Counted from the stretch's first letter, positions 1 to 11,944 are shown. The stretch is 53,008 bases of DNA from Blattamonas nauphoetae (GCA_033064195.1 JARBJD010000429.1:1-53008); one strand, 5' to 3'. A program made the numbers and translations. Notes: generated by a model not told the origin, from the letters alone.

Positions 1-75
1 TGTTGTATTTCAGTCAATGATGTCTCCTGTTCTTTTTTGTTTGTCAGATGTGTTATATGCGAGTTCATTTTATCA
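1..75 (-). CDS. Polinton major capsid protein, N-terminal start only (copy 1)
   Basis: The first about 25 codons of the capsid gene lie at the window edge, reading leftward out of it. The start (MNSHITHLTN) matches the capsid gene of copy 2 at 30015, and the same T-rich start signal precedes it. Nothing can be said about the rest of this copy. Confidence 0.75.
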
Positions 76-94
76 AAAATAAAAACAATATTGC

Positions 95-387
95 TTATTT
101 CTTTTCAGTTTCTCTTCTTCTTGCTTCGGCTTCAGCTTTTCTTCCAGTCTCAGTATTTCTCCTCTGAGCTTGTTAACAACTGCAGTGTTTCCTTCATTCA
201 TTGCTTGCTCATATGTGCCATCTTTGCGTGGATTTGGATCCGATTTCATCTGGAATCATCTCAACACCTGTCTGTGCAACCTTCGAAATAAGTGGTCCAA
301 CGAAGGAATGAGATTCAGAAATGGAGCTCCAACTCTGAGTATGTTTTTGCCAACTGCTGCTAATTTTGATAACCAACCTGGTGCCAT
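95..387 (-). pseudogene. Small MAPGW-type virion-like protein (copy 1)
   Basis: Counterpart of the 100-residue gene at 29684 in copy 2. It begins MAPGWLSK after the T-rich start signal and has a hydrophobic, glycine/proline-containing N-terminal half and a lysine-rich tail. It is broken here, with about one or two breaks. The function is unknown; see the copy 2 gene for description. Confidence 0.7.
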
Positions 388-419
388 TTATGTAAAATAA
401 AAACTTGAACACAAACAAA

Positions 420-730
420 TTATAATCCTTTGAATTGAATTTTGAATTTGATGATTGAGGCATGTCATCGTTTGAATACCGTCCATTTCGTGGAGGTTCA
501 TAATCTATCATCTGTTGTTGTGGTGCTCGATTGATTGCTTTGTTTTGCTGGTACACATCCATCATTCCGCCGAAGCCACTGAGGATTCCTCCTGCTGTTT
601 GTCCAAACTTGTTGTTTGTCTGTGAGAGCAAGCCACCTCCAACCTGAAGCAGTGATGGAGCAAGCGGTTTGATGAATTGAAAGAACTGTTTGCCAATATT
701 TTTGAGTTTGTTGAAACTTCCTGGTGCCAT
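420..730 (-). pseudogene. Small MAPGS-type virion-like protein (copy 1)
   Basis: Counterpart of the 103-residue gene at 29338 in copy 2, starting MAPGSFNKLK. The glycine-rich middle and Gln/Asn-rich tail are the same. About one break is present in this copy. Its start and that of its neighbour at 387 share the same upstream T-rich sequence, which supports both starts. Confidence 0.7.
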
Positions 731-765
731 TTATGTAAAAATAAAAATACAATTCATTAATTTTT

Positions 766-1350
766 CTAACGAGGAATTGCCTTTGTCAATGAAATTCCAT
801 AATTGAGTATAGTGTTGTATGCTTCGTTGAAGGCAATGCTCATATCTTTCCACCAACAAGAATCTTGAAAATTGTTCGAAAGATTGGTAGTTTATTCAGA
901 CATAGACACTTGTCAGACAAATCATCCAGTTCGATCACCACATCATTGATTCCAGTGAGTGTCGCAATCAGTGCACATAAATCACTTTGGTTTGTGATCA
1001 GTTTCTTCGATGGTTCAATGAGATTATTCAGTAGTTTCTTTTCACAAGCAAATGCATTCTTGTAAACAAGCAATAATTGATCTTTGAATGCTGCAATGTT
1101 GGATGTGTACTCACGAAGTGGATTGAACGACTTTGGATTGGTGCTGATGGATAAATCTCAAGTGGTGGTGGATCATACGTTCCTGAACATTGTCTAGTTC
1201 GACATTCGCGCATTGTTCATTTCGATCTTCGAGTTTTGATCTTCCAGAAGATGCTCCTTTGTTATCGATGATCACATTGTTGGTGATTGACGTTGGAACT
1301 GAAGAAGAACTTGTGTGTTTCGTAAATTGACAACTTAGAATTGGCTGCAT
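766..1350 (-). pseudogene. Polinton hypothetical protein, 195-residue type (copy 1)
   Basis: Counterpart of the gene at 28714 in copy 2. It is not recognised as a known family. The text of the protein is conserved between copies, including a Pro-rich segment (YDPPPLEIYPSAP) and a helical C-terminal half. It is broken here, about one or two breaks. It lies between the 318-residue unknown and the small MAPG proteins, the region where Polintons keep virion genes. Confidence 0.65.
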
Positions 1351-1386
1351 CACTTTCTATAAAAATAAAAATATATATTTATGTTT

Positions 1387-2337
1387 TTAATCACTCATAT
1401 CTTTCTCCAAGTGTGCGAATCGAGAATATTCAGGCATATGTCCTGTTTGGTATCTTCCGATATCTCCCGTTCTTGTTCGGTACGCTGCAGTTGTCTGTTC
1501 GTTCACAAATGTTGAGATGTTTGCTGAATAACGACCAAGGAAAGTTTGCAGATCTTCTGTTTTGTGATGATTTCGAGAAACTGTGGATGAATCTGTTCCT
1601 TAAACGCTTTTCTTGCTTTCGTTCTCTGATGATCTGGATTTGAACTGATGAAACCTTCAACATAATCTTCAAGCCATTGATCCCACATCTTTGATGCAAT
1701 TTTAGACTGAATGGAATTGAAAACCATATTGTCCAACACTCCTTTCCCAGTGTCTGCAGGTTGTTCTCGACTGGCTCGATACAGCTTCAAAACATTGGTC
1801 ATGAATTCACCAACAGCTTTCTTCATTATTGCATAAGGTTGTTGTGATCGTTGTGCTTGCATTTCTTGGTAGTTGACTTCACGATAGCTTCCAGGCAAAG
1901 CGTATTCTCCAGTCTTGAGGAAGTTGTTGTGTGCAGCTTTGATTCTTCTTCCATGATCTTGACGAAATGATGAGTATGGAGTTTGTCTTCGCATATCTGG
2001 TGTTGGATTCATTGAATAGTATGTCTCGACGACAGGTCGACTGTTGTATGATGCAAGCATGAAACCATTCGCTGCAACCAGATCTCCATTGTCTCTGTCG
2101 TAGACCATCACATCAGGAACTTTTCCATGTTTTTCCATCTGAACCGTCCAATTTTGTCCAGTCCTTTCAATGTATTCCAAAGCTGATGGAACACTACTGA
2201 GTGCAGAATTGAATTTGGTGCGAATGTCATCATCAGCATAGATTCTTTCATTGCATCCAAAGCCCCTGATCATATCTCATTTTCGGTTTCTTCGCTGGTG
2301 CTTTTCTCTTTGCGGGAATGTATTGTATCTTCGACAT
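1387..2337 (-). pseudogene. Polinton 318-residue protein of unknown function (copy 1)
   Basis: Counterpart of the gene at 27723 in copy 2, starting MSKIQYIPAK and rich in Lys/Arg near its N terminus. It is divergent from the ATPase gene, with a short shared upstream region of about 60 bp carrying T-rich tracts in both directions. It is broken in this copy, about two breaks. Function unknown. Confidence 0.7.
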
Positions 2338-2395
2338 TGTGTTTTCATACAAAATAAAAATCCAAAACTATATTTTAATGAGAGAGAAATCATAA

Positions 2396-3306
2396 ATGAA
2401 AAGAACGAATTCCATTCTGAGGACATCGCCCGTATCTTCAACAACAAAACCTTTGGTTTCGCGGAGGGTGGAACCCTCTTCTCTTACAGCATACGTGAAT
2501 GCAAAACTGAGTGAAGCATCTAGTAGGAATGTGTCTCATGAAGTTCAATCACAGATTCATCCAGATCTGAATTTCAATCGCAACAGTGTGAATGTCCTGG
2601 TTGGAAATAGAGGAAGTGGAAAACATTCAATGCTCTTCGAGAGGTTGCCAAGCTCCAAAATGTTCAAGTAAGAAATGAATTGTTTCATCTCTTTGTCTTC
2701 GTCACCGATAAGAACATTGATCCGACATTCGATAAATTCAAACCAATACTGAACGTTCCATATGTGAAAGTCAAATATGATGAAGCACTTCCATTTCTGT
2801 TGGAACTCTCTGAATCGAAAGCTGCGTATGAAGAGATCATTGATAATCAGTGGCAGAATAGAATCACTGATGAATGCAGAGAGGATCTCTTTGACTCACT
2901 GTACATTGATGACTTCTCAGTAAAGAATCTCCAAACGATTATCCTTCTTGATGACTGTCGTAGAATCCTAGGTGAACGTAGAACATCCAAAAATAGAATG
3001 ACAATGATGGACTTACTACTGGAGAATCGACAACCAAAGTTCACATTCTTTCTGACGATGCATGAGCTCTTCAGTTTGTCAGCAGATATGAAGTCCAATA
3101 TCGATTCGATGTGGATCTTTGGAGGGTTCAACAAAGAACGAATCAGTCGAGTCTATCCTCAGTTGAACTCACCAATTGACATTCGACAATTCTGGAATGT
3201 GTATCAACGAAAACAAAAATGTGAAGCAGTCATTCTTCGATACAACACTGATGGAGTTGCTCTGACAGAGATCAACAAAGAAGGATTAAACCGAACTGTC
3301 CGTTAA
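2396..3306 (+). pseudogene. Polinton packaging ATPase, A32/FtsK-HerA type (copy 1)
   Basis: This is the only gene of copy 1 read on the plus strand. It aligns with the copy 2 ATPase and shares its P-loop region and the Walker B-like TIILLDDCR stretch. In Polintons and related viruses this enzyme pumps genomic DNA into capsids. About one break is present. Unlike copy 2 it has no transposon insertion, so it shows the undisturbed target site of the hAT-type element. Its 3' end overlaps the 3' end of the coiled-coil gene by about 20 bp, tail to tail. Confidence 0.8.
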
Positions 3307-3644
3307 CTCTTGGATAAGGTTCCCAATAGTCTCGTCAAGACTTCGAAGCCTCATGCTGAGTGTGTCTGTCAGTGTTCGAATTGATTCTTCAATGTCTGAA
3401 AGTCTTTGATCAATCGAGAGTGAAGTGGAGTCACCGTTGTTCTCATTGCTTGCCTTTCTCAGTGCTATCTCACCTCTTATTTTTGTGATTCTGTATCCAT
3501 CAATTCTGATTAACCTGTTCAGTTTCTGAGTTGTGAATTTATTCAGTTCTTCTCTATTCTTTCCAAATGTCTCTGAAAGTCATAGATGTTTTCAAAACAT
3601 TTCTGTTCAGGATCAAACGGTTCTAAAATTTTCAGTGATGACAT
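3286..3644 (-). pseudogene. Polinton coiled-coil protein (copy 1)
   Basis: Counterpart of the intact-looking 119-residue gene at 25540. It lies between integrase and ATPase and converges on the ATPase with a short overlap. The C-terminal third shows heptad-like Leu/Ile spacing. About one break in this copy. Function unknown. Confidence 0.65.
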
Positions 3645-3679
3645 TTAAATGGAATAAAAATATTCGAAACAGTTTTGAT

Positions 3680-5602
3680 TTAAACTATATTGAACTCATT
3701 AATGAACTCAGGAGTTAAATTGTCAATTGAGTCTGCATGGAACTTTGTGTGTTGAATCGGAACGTACACTATTTTTGGTAGACATGTGAGTCCATTCAGA
3801 AGTTTAGCTACAACATTTCCGTGTTTGTACTCAATGAATTGTCCAACAAACTGAAACTGTCTTCGCTTCTTCTGAAACTTGGCAACAGTCTTGTTCAAGT
3901 CAAGGTGAATCAACAATACGTTTCCTGGCTTGTATCGCCACAGCAGCTGTGTTGTCTGCTGTTGTTGGATGTTCTTCAATTGCTCTTCACAACTGGAGAT
4001 ATACAATGCTTCGATTTCACGATTGTTTTGTGCTTGCTCTGGAGTGAACTTGTTCCAGTACGCTCGATGTGGAGTCATGTTGTAGTATTCCACCATCTGA
4101 TTCATCAATGAATGATTTGCCATTTGTGTTGCATTGTCTTGGAATCCATCTCTGATTGTTCTGATCACTCGATCCACAACTCTGTTGTGATTTGTGAAAG
4201 GTGAACTTGTGAAATAAGTGCTGACCTTTTGTTTCTTGAAATACGTTGTTGCTTCTCCACTTGTCCATGCTGCTTCTCCATCACCACGAATGTTGTTGAC
4301 ATGTACACCACGATAATTAATCAGATCATTGATTGCAGTCTTGACTTTGCTCCATGATTTATCCAGGACAGGAATCACAACAAGGTACTTAGTGTTTATG
4401 TTGATGGCAAATAGGTAAATCTGAAGTACTGTTTTCGACGTTGGTGATTGGATAAAGACAAGATCAATTTCCCAGGATCCAAACTTGGGAGAGAAGTACG
4501 GTCTGTCACATTTCTGTGGAACCTTTTGTCTGATGTCTGATGTGGATCTCCAGTGATGTCTTTGGACATAAATTGTATCTTTGATCGAAACGGATATTGT
4601 ATTTTGTCACGGCTTTGGAATCGTTGGTTGATCAATCATCAATGTGTTACCTCCTTGTTCCCTCCTTATTTTCCGAGGATGTGTAGAATCCCATCGGTGA
4701 ACATATTCATCGTACCATTCCTGAAATGATCTTCCACCAAATGGAATTTGTTTGGGATGTGCTAAAATGAACTCAGTTTCGTCATTTCCGAGAGTTCTGC
4801 TTACGTGTGAAAGAATGAACATGTTTCGATTCAGTTTCTTTGATTCAACGATCTGTTTGTCAATGAATTCTTCCATTTTCTGTTGATTGTCCATCATTGA
4901 ATTCTCTGCTTTGATTTGTTCCTCCTCTGAATTGTCCTTCTGTTGATGGTCAAAATAGCCTTTCACTCGTTCCAACATTCCCAGCACTTGCCTTGTCGTT
5001 GGTTCGACCTTGTTGATCTCTCTCACATATGGCACAAAACCTTTGTCTATCTTCACAATTGTTTGTGGATCTGGTGACTTGGGAATCAGTGGATCATCAT
5101 CTTCAAACCTCATCTCTTTCATTGGAAATTCATATTCTGAACCAATTGATGTCGGGTTTCTCTTCTGTCCAGGAATGATTGGAGATTCAGGAGGTTCAAT
5201 AGCAATTGGTTGGGGAAGTTGTGTTGGAATTACGATGGCTGGTGGTTGATTAAAATGAATATTCTGTGATTCCTGATAATACTGTTGATATGCTCTGTAC
5301 GCTTGTCTTGCAGTGTTGTTACTAAGGATCCATCCGGTGAATTGTTTCACAAATCTTTGAACAACTATTTTTCCATCAGCAATGTTTAAATCAGGAGGTA
5401 ATTCTCCATTCAGCCAGTCATTGTAGTATGTCTCATCATTTGCGTCGTATTGTCCATTTGAATCATTGACATGATAGGTTGGTAGAATTTGCGAAAACGT
5501 CAATGTGACTCTGTATATTTTAGTCTCGGAATGGAACGTATTGTCCAGGAGTTTCTTCACTATTTGATCAATTTGTTTTGAACTCAAAAATGGTCTAGCC
5601 AT
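3680..5602 (-). pseudogene. Polinton retroviral-type integrase (copy 1)
   Basis: It starts MARPFLSSKQ, 33 bp downstream of the polymerase stop, behind the T-rich start signal. An N-terminal region of about 330 residues precedes an rve-type integrase core with an acidic triad (WEIDLVF, then IRGDGEAAW, then the NHNRVVDRV region 35 residues on) and a basic SH3-like C-terminal domain. Integrases of this family insert Polinton DNA with a 6-bp target duplication. About one or two breaks are present. Near identical to copy 2 at 23580. Confidence 0.85.
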
Positions 5603-5635
5603 TTCTACAAAAATAAAGTTTGTGTTTATTCAATT

Positions 5636-8600
5636 ATATAATCAGTAGCTTTCAGTCCATGAATGAATGGAGGACACGATTCATTTTCAAGTACGATTGC
5701 CTTCAGATGTATTCCACTGAGACTGAGTTTTGCTGTTGTATTTTCGCAATCTCAAATCCATTGCTGTCATCGTCAGTGTGAGCTCTTCTCGTTTGAAAGT
5801 TCAAGGTTGTTGTCACAGTTTTCTCTCCATTCAGGCACTTCACATAATCGTCACTCGTGATGTTTGTTTTCTTCAGAGACACTCCTTTGATTTTGCATTT
5901 CTCATCGAGCGAGTAACACTTGGGTGCAAGACAGATCATCTGTTCACCTTCCTTTTCAATTGCTAATCCCAACAGTTTCTTCTCATCATCAACTCCTTTT
6001 CAGGATTGGGAAACCATTCATATTTGTGAGCATCGTAGAATTCCTTGTCAGCAATCACGTGTTCAAACTGTTGATGAATTCCAGCATTCGGATCACCGGC
6101 AATTGCCCAATAAGCAGAGTCAGTGTCTCCCTCACAGAAGTGAATCTTGTTCATGTCAAGACACTTGTACATGAAATTGTAGATGAAATTCAGATACCAG
6201 AACTTGGCATTGTCGAGTGTGAACACCGCTTCCTGCAGACATGTCTTGCACGATGCTTTCTCTCTATCTTCGATCACGATGTAGTTGTCCTCATTGATTT
6301 CTCTTGTTGCCACAAATCCTTTCATCATTTGTTTCAAGTATGTTCTCTTCTCATTGCAGATTGTGATTGAGTTGTACTTCTCAGTGTTCATTCCATCATA
6401 TCCGTAACTTCCATTGAGGTTTGTCTTACAGAATTGTTCCTTTCCTTTATTTCCAACCTTCACTGCTTCAATTCGATCATTCATGAACGATGTCACAAAT
6501 GGTTCAAATCCAGCATGTCTCGAGAATACCATCACACTCTTAACGTCGTCCACAATGAAGTGACAGTAGTCGATGAGGAACCACAGATAGTATGTCGAAA
6601 AGAACATATACTGATCGTGTGTGCTCAAGAGTTGGGTCAGCTTTCTTTGTTTGTCATCAGTCTTCAATCCATGTTTCTTCATCAACGAATACGTCTTCTC
6701 TCCAATGTTCTCTTCTGTCGTATTGACAATGATGTTTCTGAAGATTGGTGGGAAGTTAATGAAATCATTTATGGATTTCTCGTCGATGTGTCCTTTCAGT
6801 TCAGCAACAAACAGTGTCTTCTGGTTCTTGTCCTCTATGATCTCCCGACATTCTTTGTCTCCTGTTGCGGTGAATAAGCATCGTCCTGGCATGAACATTC
6901 TGTGTTTGGTGTATGGATTGTTCTTGTTCTTGATTGATGAGAAAGCACTTGGATAAAGTGAATTGAAGTCAACGCCGCAGACATGAGTCATTTTATGTTC
7001 TGTATCAGTGGAAATAACCTTACCGTTTTCGAACTTGAAGTGATTGATTGGTGTCACGTTTTTGATGTTCTGTCTATGTTGAACATTAGATAATCCACCT
7101 GTCACTGCTGCCCTCAGCTTGTGATAGGTCTGCTCATGTGTCAGAGTCATTGGTAATGATTTCCAGATGCAATACTTCTTCAATTGAATTCTCAATCTTG
7201 TGAGATATTCATCATGGTCTGACTTGTAGGTGTTGCAGTAATCACAGCAGATCTTTACGTTCTCTTTTGAATGTCCTTTCGAATTGTCGATTCTATCCAA
7301 CGTTGGTCGGACTGCTTGTGAGAAGTGACTCTTGCAGATGTAGCATACTCTCTTGCACTGTTGAACAAACCAGTCGTAGTCTGATTCAGTGACATTGTTG
7401 GTTGTATTGCGATGGGCTTTCTGGTCTTGATACCTGTATCCTTCAACTTTGTGTTTCCAGTATTGTTTGGTGATCTTGATTGGTCCAGATTCGTCACATT
7501 CGTTGTAGTCGGCATCAATATCAAAGTCTTTGTAGGCACAAGCATACTTGATTGCAGATGCAGTAGCTGACAGTGAGAGATTGTGCAACATGTCCACTTT
7601 ATACTGGAAGTTCAGATCGATCAGATTATCAAGTGGTGCAATCATGCATTCGACGTCTCTGATGTTGTAGAATTTCAGATATTCCCATCTGTTCTTGAAT
7701 CCTTGCTTCTTCCAATCATCAAGGTACAATTGGTAATCACTGTCTGACATTTCACTGTTGTTCAGACTCGAATAGAATTCATATTTGGAGAACGGTTCTT
7801 GTTTGCTCAACACTGTGTCGTAGTCAGATGAATCAAATGATTCGTATGCAAAGAAAGATTTCTGAAGAGTGGTGTTTCCTCCGAAGGCTTTGACCGCATT
7901 ATCCAAAGTCATAGGTCCTGTGTACGACATCATGTCGATGAACCGAAGCACCTGTTGTGTCTTCTCGTGTCTGATCAATACTTGTTTGTACTTTGTTGTT
8001 GATCCAAGGAAGCTCACCACTTTCCAATCCTTGTCAACAAGATCACGGAAGATGAGATTGATGTCAAATCTGGAGCTGTTGAATCCAATGACACTGACTT
8101 CATTTTGTGAAGGAATCTCTGGATCTTTATATTGATTGTTCTCTCGTACTGTCTCAGCATATTTGAAGAGCTGTCTGATCCATTGCTTCACAAAGTCATT
8201 TCCATCTCGAAGATCAAAGTAGATTGACTTCACTCCTGATTTTGTTTTGATTGCTGATGCAACAGAGAGAGGTTTCAAGTGTGAGATCAACTGTGTGTTA
8301 TCATCAGAGAAGAGATTGTCAAGAATGAGATCTTCCATTGTTTCGAAATCGTACGTGATGTAGTACTGCGTTGGTTTGAATTCGTCTTGTCTTTTGTGTG
8401 CCATCAGAAATTCATAAGTTCTATTGTTGAGGATATGTGGAACATATGGTCTTGGTGTTTTATCAAGTGAGATCTTCTTCATGTGTTTTCCATCAAGTTC
8501 CTTACATTCGGCAAGATGCTTCTCGTAGTATCTCTTGAAGTTTGTATCCTTCACTTGGAATCCTCTCGATTGACAGAATGGACAGAGTTTGTATCCAGTG

Positions 8601-8683
8601 AGTTTCTCAGGATCAACAATGAACATCACATGAACGAGAGTTGCGGTGAGCGGAATCATCAGAAGTGGAAGAACTCTTGCATC
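5636..8683 (-). pseudogene. Protein-primed DNA polymerase B, N-terminally cut (copy 1)
   Basis: It holds the zinc finger (CPFCQSRGF), the three exonuclease motifs (DFET, NSSRFD, YNIRDVE), an HNH-like Cys cluster, and polymerase motifs A (DFNSLYPS), B (NLNGSYGYD) and C (GDTDS). The gene is cut at its 5' side where the AGTAGTG terminus of copy 2 begins, so the N-terminal third is not adjacent. It also has about one or two breaks. Because it has no pogo-like insertion, it shows the original polymerase sequence across that target site. Confidence 0.9.
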
Positions 8684-8765
8684 AGTAGTGTATCGAACGA
8701 ATTGGGAACCACGTTGGTATAGATGATACTACTGGGCAAAATCATCATGCCGATTGACACAACAA
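8684..8765 (+). repeat. Polinton left terminus (TIR type)
   Basis: Begins AGTAGTGTATCGAACGAA. It aligns with the reverse complement of the sequence ending at 41546: both share AGTAGTG, GGAACCACGTTGG and CCATGCCGATTGACA-like stretches in the same order over about 75 bp. It also resembles the start of copy 3 (43727). The preceding six bases, TGCATC, belong to the polymerase gene of copy 1 and would be the target duplication; I do not find the matching copy at a right end. Confidence 0.8.
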
Positions 8766-11552
8766 TCGATGTGATCATTATGTTGTTCTTTCAAAGCGAA
8801 TTGACATTCCCAGAAGCCCCAATTGCACAATCAGCAATTATTTGAGAGGTCAAACTGACCTTCAAATGCTCAGAAACGATTTGAATGATTCCGAACGTTG
8901 TTTGAATTGATTCTTGTCAACAATGAGATCAAAAAATGTTCAGATCAACATCGATTTTTCGAGTTTTTTCCATTTTTCACACAAATCCATTGAAACCAAC
9001 AGTTGAACCACTTCGAAAAAAATCGAAAAAATTTCTAAAATCTCGGGGACACTGTCGGTCGTCGAACAAAACAATCCCGATGAAAATCGGTTGAGAATTC
9101 GTGGAGCTACGTACCGAACTGTGGTCAAAAAAGTGACCAAAAAGTCGATTTTCAGAACTTGCTTAAAACTACTGCTATATGGCTCAAATCCACCTCAAAC
9201 ACCTTCTAAAATTACAAAATCGATTTTGAAAGGTGAAATTCGCGATAAAAAACACTTTTGGGATTTTTGGTTTGATCAAGGCCGGATCGGGATTTTTCTT
9301 GATCAACCCATATTCCATTTTTCGAGTTTCTCCGAATTTTAAAAAAAATGTATGCGCTTTCAGCACTTCACTTTTTAGGATCACTTTTTCATCCTTTTTG
9401 CGTTTTTACGCTTCATTTCGCTCGGAGTCGTCTTTTGGTGGCTCTTTTCATCTTCACTTTTTCACCTCATCTTTCACCACTTTTTTCGTCAGTTTTCGTT
9501 TTTAGCGATTTTCACTTCAAAATCTTCACATTTGCGTCCTTCCGACGCTTTTCCTAGGTTCCCGATCACCTCACCTTCATAGTCCTCTTTTTTTGGACGT
9601 GCCTTTTTCGCACCACATTTTCACACTACTTTTCCTCACATCACTTTTTTCTCGAATTAACACATATCGCCCTTCCGTTCTCACCATTCGAGAAGGCTGT
9701 GGCTGAATTTTCAGAATTTTTGGTTCATTAGTTCTTTCAAAATTTCACTTTTTGTCTTTTTTTTCGTTCTTAACATTTCACTGTTTGTTTACGTTCCAAT
9801 CACTTCAACGTCTTTCTTCTTTCATTTCACTCTTCCCGTTTTCACTTTCGTTCATCCATCGTTCCTTCTCATTTCACCGATTTCATGACGCTTTTTCGGA
9901 CCGTTGGTCCTCTTTGACACATCACAATGTTCAAATTTTCATGAAAGATTTCGAAAAAGAAGGGGAAAAGAAAGTGAAACAAGGTAAAATGAAGTGAGCA
10001 AGTACAATAGTGAACAGTGAAGTGGAGATCGTGATAATGACGTGAAATTTGACGTGAATAATGGAAACAGAGTCAATCTTCCCCTTTTCATTGCATTAAA
10101 AAACAGAAAAGATTGAAAAAAACGAGTGAAATGTTCAATGAGAGGTTCGAAGACGAAGATCTGAAGCCGACCGCGATCCGTCGGATCCTCGTGACAAGTA
10201 GGGAATATGAGGTAACAAAAATTAGTGTAATTGAGGAAAAGAAGGTTCAGGTGAAACAAACATGAGTGAAGTGAAACAAATGAATATACAATGAAAAAAT
10301 GAGTACGGAGAAGTGACCAAAACATGAAATGAGAAGTAACGAAAATGAAGTGACAAGACAAATAAAAACAGGTGAAACAAGAGTAAATAAAGAGGAAAAT
10401 CAACGTGAAAAGTTCAATAACATCCCAAAATGCAAAGATATGACGAAGGCAGAGATCGATCCTAAAAAGGGGAAAAGAAAGATGATCATGAAAAAATGAA
10501 GAGGAAAGGAATTGATCAAATGACAAAAAGAGAAGAACAGAGGTATTTTTAAGAGAGAAGAGACAACATACAATCCAAAATTGAGAAAGGTGATGTTTGG
10601 CCAATTGAATGATACCTGATGAAAAAATAGAGATAGAAATGATGAAAATGAAAGTGAAAAGCTGAAAGAAATAAGAGAATAAGAACGAAATGATGACGAA
10701 GACGGAAAAGTGCAAAGATGCCGCGGCAATCTTGATTGAACCTAAAAAGTTGTAAAAAGAGGTGAAAGTGAGAAAACGAGAATCAAAACAAGTTGAAGAA
10801 AGAAAAGAAGAGAAGAAAGAAAGTTGTTTAAAGCGATAATCTGAAACATACAAGGTAAAAAAACGATGCAATCGATGATCTGTTCAATCTGAGAATACCT
10901 GAAGAAAAGAAGGAACAAAACATATGAAAATGGAAGAAAACAGAAGAAAGAAAGAAGAGAATGAGAGTGACATACTCAATATTACTGGAAAGTTCCAAGT
11001 TGGAAAGATGACTGAGATCGAACCTAAAAAGAGGGGAAAAGAGGTGAATATGAAAAAATGGTGACAAGAGGAAGTGAAACAAAGAGAAGAAGAGAATAAA
11101 GAAGGATGTTGTGAACGATAATAAGCAACATACAATGTAAAAATTGGAGAAGTGATGAAATGTTCACTACGGTGACACCTGAAGAAGAATAAGAGAGAAA
11201 ACACATGAAAACAGTTGAAAACAAAAGAATAAAGAAGAGAACAGTAATAAAATGACGAAGAAGACAAACAACCACAGAGATGGAGCGTGATCAGGATCAT
11301 GTCAAAAAGTTGGTAAAAAGAGGTGAAATTGAAAAATGAAACATACTGAGGTGATGCCGAGCATCCGCAGGCTCCAAAACGCATAAAAGCAGAACGAAAG
11401 AAGGATTGTCGAATTCGGATCATTCCCCATATTTTGTCAGATTTCCTAGAAATCGCAAGGAAGGTGTTCTTGACATTGTCGGTTCTAGAATATGTTGGTA
11501 AAAAAGAAAGAAAGTGATTGAATATAATTTCATTGTTTCTAAAATTGTTTTG
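8766..11552. other. Non-coding left arm of Polinton copy 2
   Basis: About 2.8 kb without a convincing gene. The part at roughly 8990-10,080 is conserved with roughly 44,680-45,750 in copy 3 (shared CTAAAATCTCGGGGACACTG, CAATCCCGATGAAAATCGGT), so it is a constant part of this Polinton family. Base composition is strongly skewed: T/C-rich on the plus strand to about 9.95 kb, A/G-rich after that. Long Phe/Ser/Leu-rich minus-strand frames here come from this skew. Confidence 0.75.
10130..11360. repeat. Decayed direct repeats, period about 280 bp
   Basis: A block recurs near 10,460, 10,735, 11,010 and 11,290 (landmark: ATCGAACCTAAAAAG followed by AAAAGAGGTGAAA). A second landmark, GATACCTGATGAA or variants such as GACACCTGAAGAA, recurs near 10,610, 10,890 and 11,170. 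Spacing is close to 280 bp throughout and the units differ by many substitutions, so this is an old tandem array inside the non-coding arm. Confidence 0.6.
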
Positions 11553-11553
11553 A

Positions 11554-11575
11554 CTTTTTTATTTTGTATAAAATG
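11554..11575 (+). promoter_or_regulatory. T-rich start signal, small module gene
   Basis: Reads TTTTTTATTTTGTATAAA directly before ATG. It is the same signal seen before the other Polinton genes and decides the ATG at 11573 over upstream non-ATG codons. Confidence 0.6.
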
Positions 11576-11926
11576 AACCCGAGAGAAAAGTTGATTGAAT
11601 CAATGAAAAAAGAGAACTGTGAACTTGTTTCTGAGTACGTCCGGAGCACAGAACCAGTAATCTATGTTCATGAAGGTGTTGAGTGGAGAATAAAACCAAA
11701 GTTGTGGAATCAAGGAAACAGACCACACATGTCTCAACGTCGACACTACACTCAATCGTTTGTGGAGAATGAACTGAGGAAGTACAACTGTGAGCTCGTT
11801 GGTGAGTACAAGCAAGTCCTGACCCCATTTACCTATCGAGAAATTGGTGGTACTGAAGTTTTCAAAGTGCGACTAGATTCATGGCTGAAAGCAAAGAAGA
11901 AGCCACATTTGAGAAAGTCAAAATAA
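11573..11926 (+). CDS. Small repeat-module protein (two modules)
   Basis: A 117-residue protein starting MNPREKLIES. It consists of two copies of a module of about 55 residues: x-ENELKKxNCELVxEYxxxxxPxxYxxxG followed by a basic stretch ending W-x-x-G-x-RPHL or KKPHL (residues about 5-55 and 60-115). The NCELxxEY block recalls a repeat seen in giant-virus and phage proteins where the later part is a zinc ribbon; here the zinc cysteines are absent, so this is resemblance only. The high Lys/Arg content fits DNA or RNA binding. It sits 43 bp upstream of polymerase B, as its relative does in copy 3. It looks whole. Function unknown. Confidence 0.75.
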   Translation: MNPREKLIESMKKENCELVSEYVRSTEPVIYVHEGVEWRIKPKLWNQGNRPHMSQRRHYTQSFVENELRKYNCELVGEYKQVLTPFTYREIGGTEVFKVRLDSWLKAKKKPHLRKSK

Positions 11927-11944
11927 TCACTCAACTTTTTTTAT

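Larger units (their letters stand above)
1..8683 (-). mobile_element. Polinton (Maverick) copy 1, partial
   Basis: Virus-like element read on the minus strand. From right to left it holds polymerase B, retroviral-type integrase, a coiled-coil protein, a packaging ATPase on the opposite strand, a 318-residue unknown, three small proteins and the start of the major capsid gene, where the window ends. Gene order and sequence match copy 2 (22.1-30.1 kb) almost base for base, in inverse orientation, so the two copies are young. It lacks the pogo-like and hAT-like insertions of copy 2 and thus serves as the empty-site reference for both. It is broken, with roughly one break in each of several genes. 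Its polymerase end stops exactly where the terminus of copy 2 begins. Confidence 0.9.

Noticed and set aside
9939-11423. Phe/Ser/Leu-rich minus-strand frames in the non-coding arm
   Set aside because: They reflect the A/G-rich plus strand; several overlapping frames look alike and copy 3 does not keep them.
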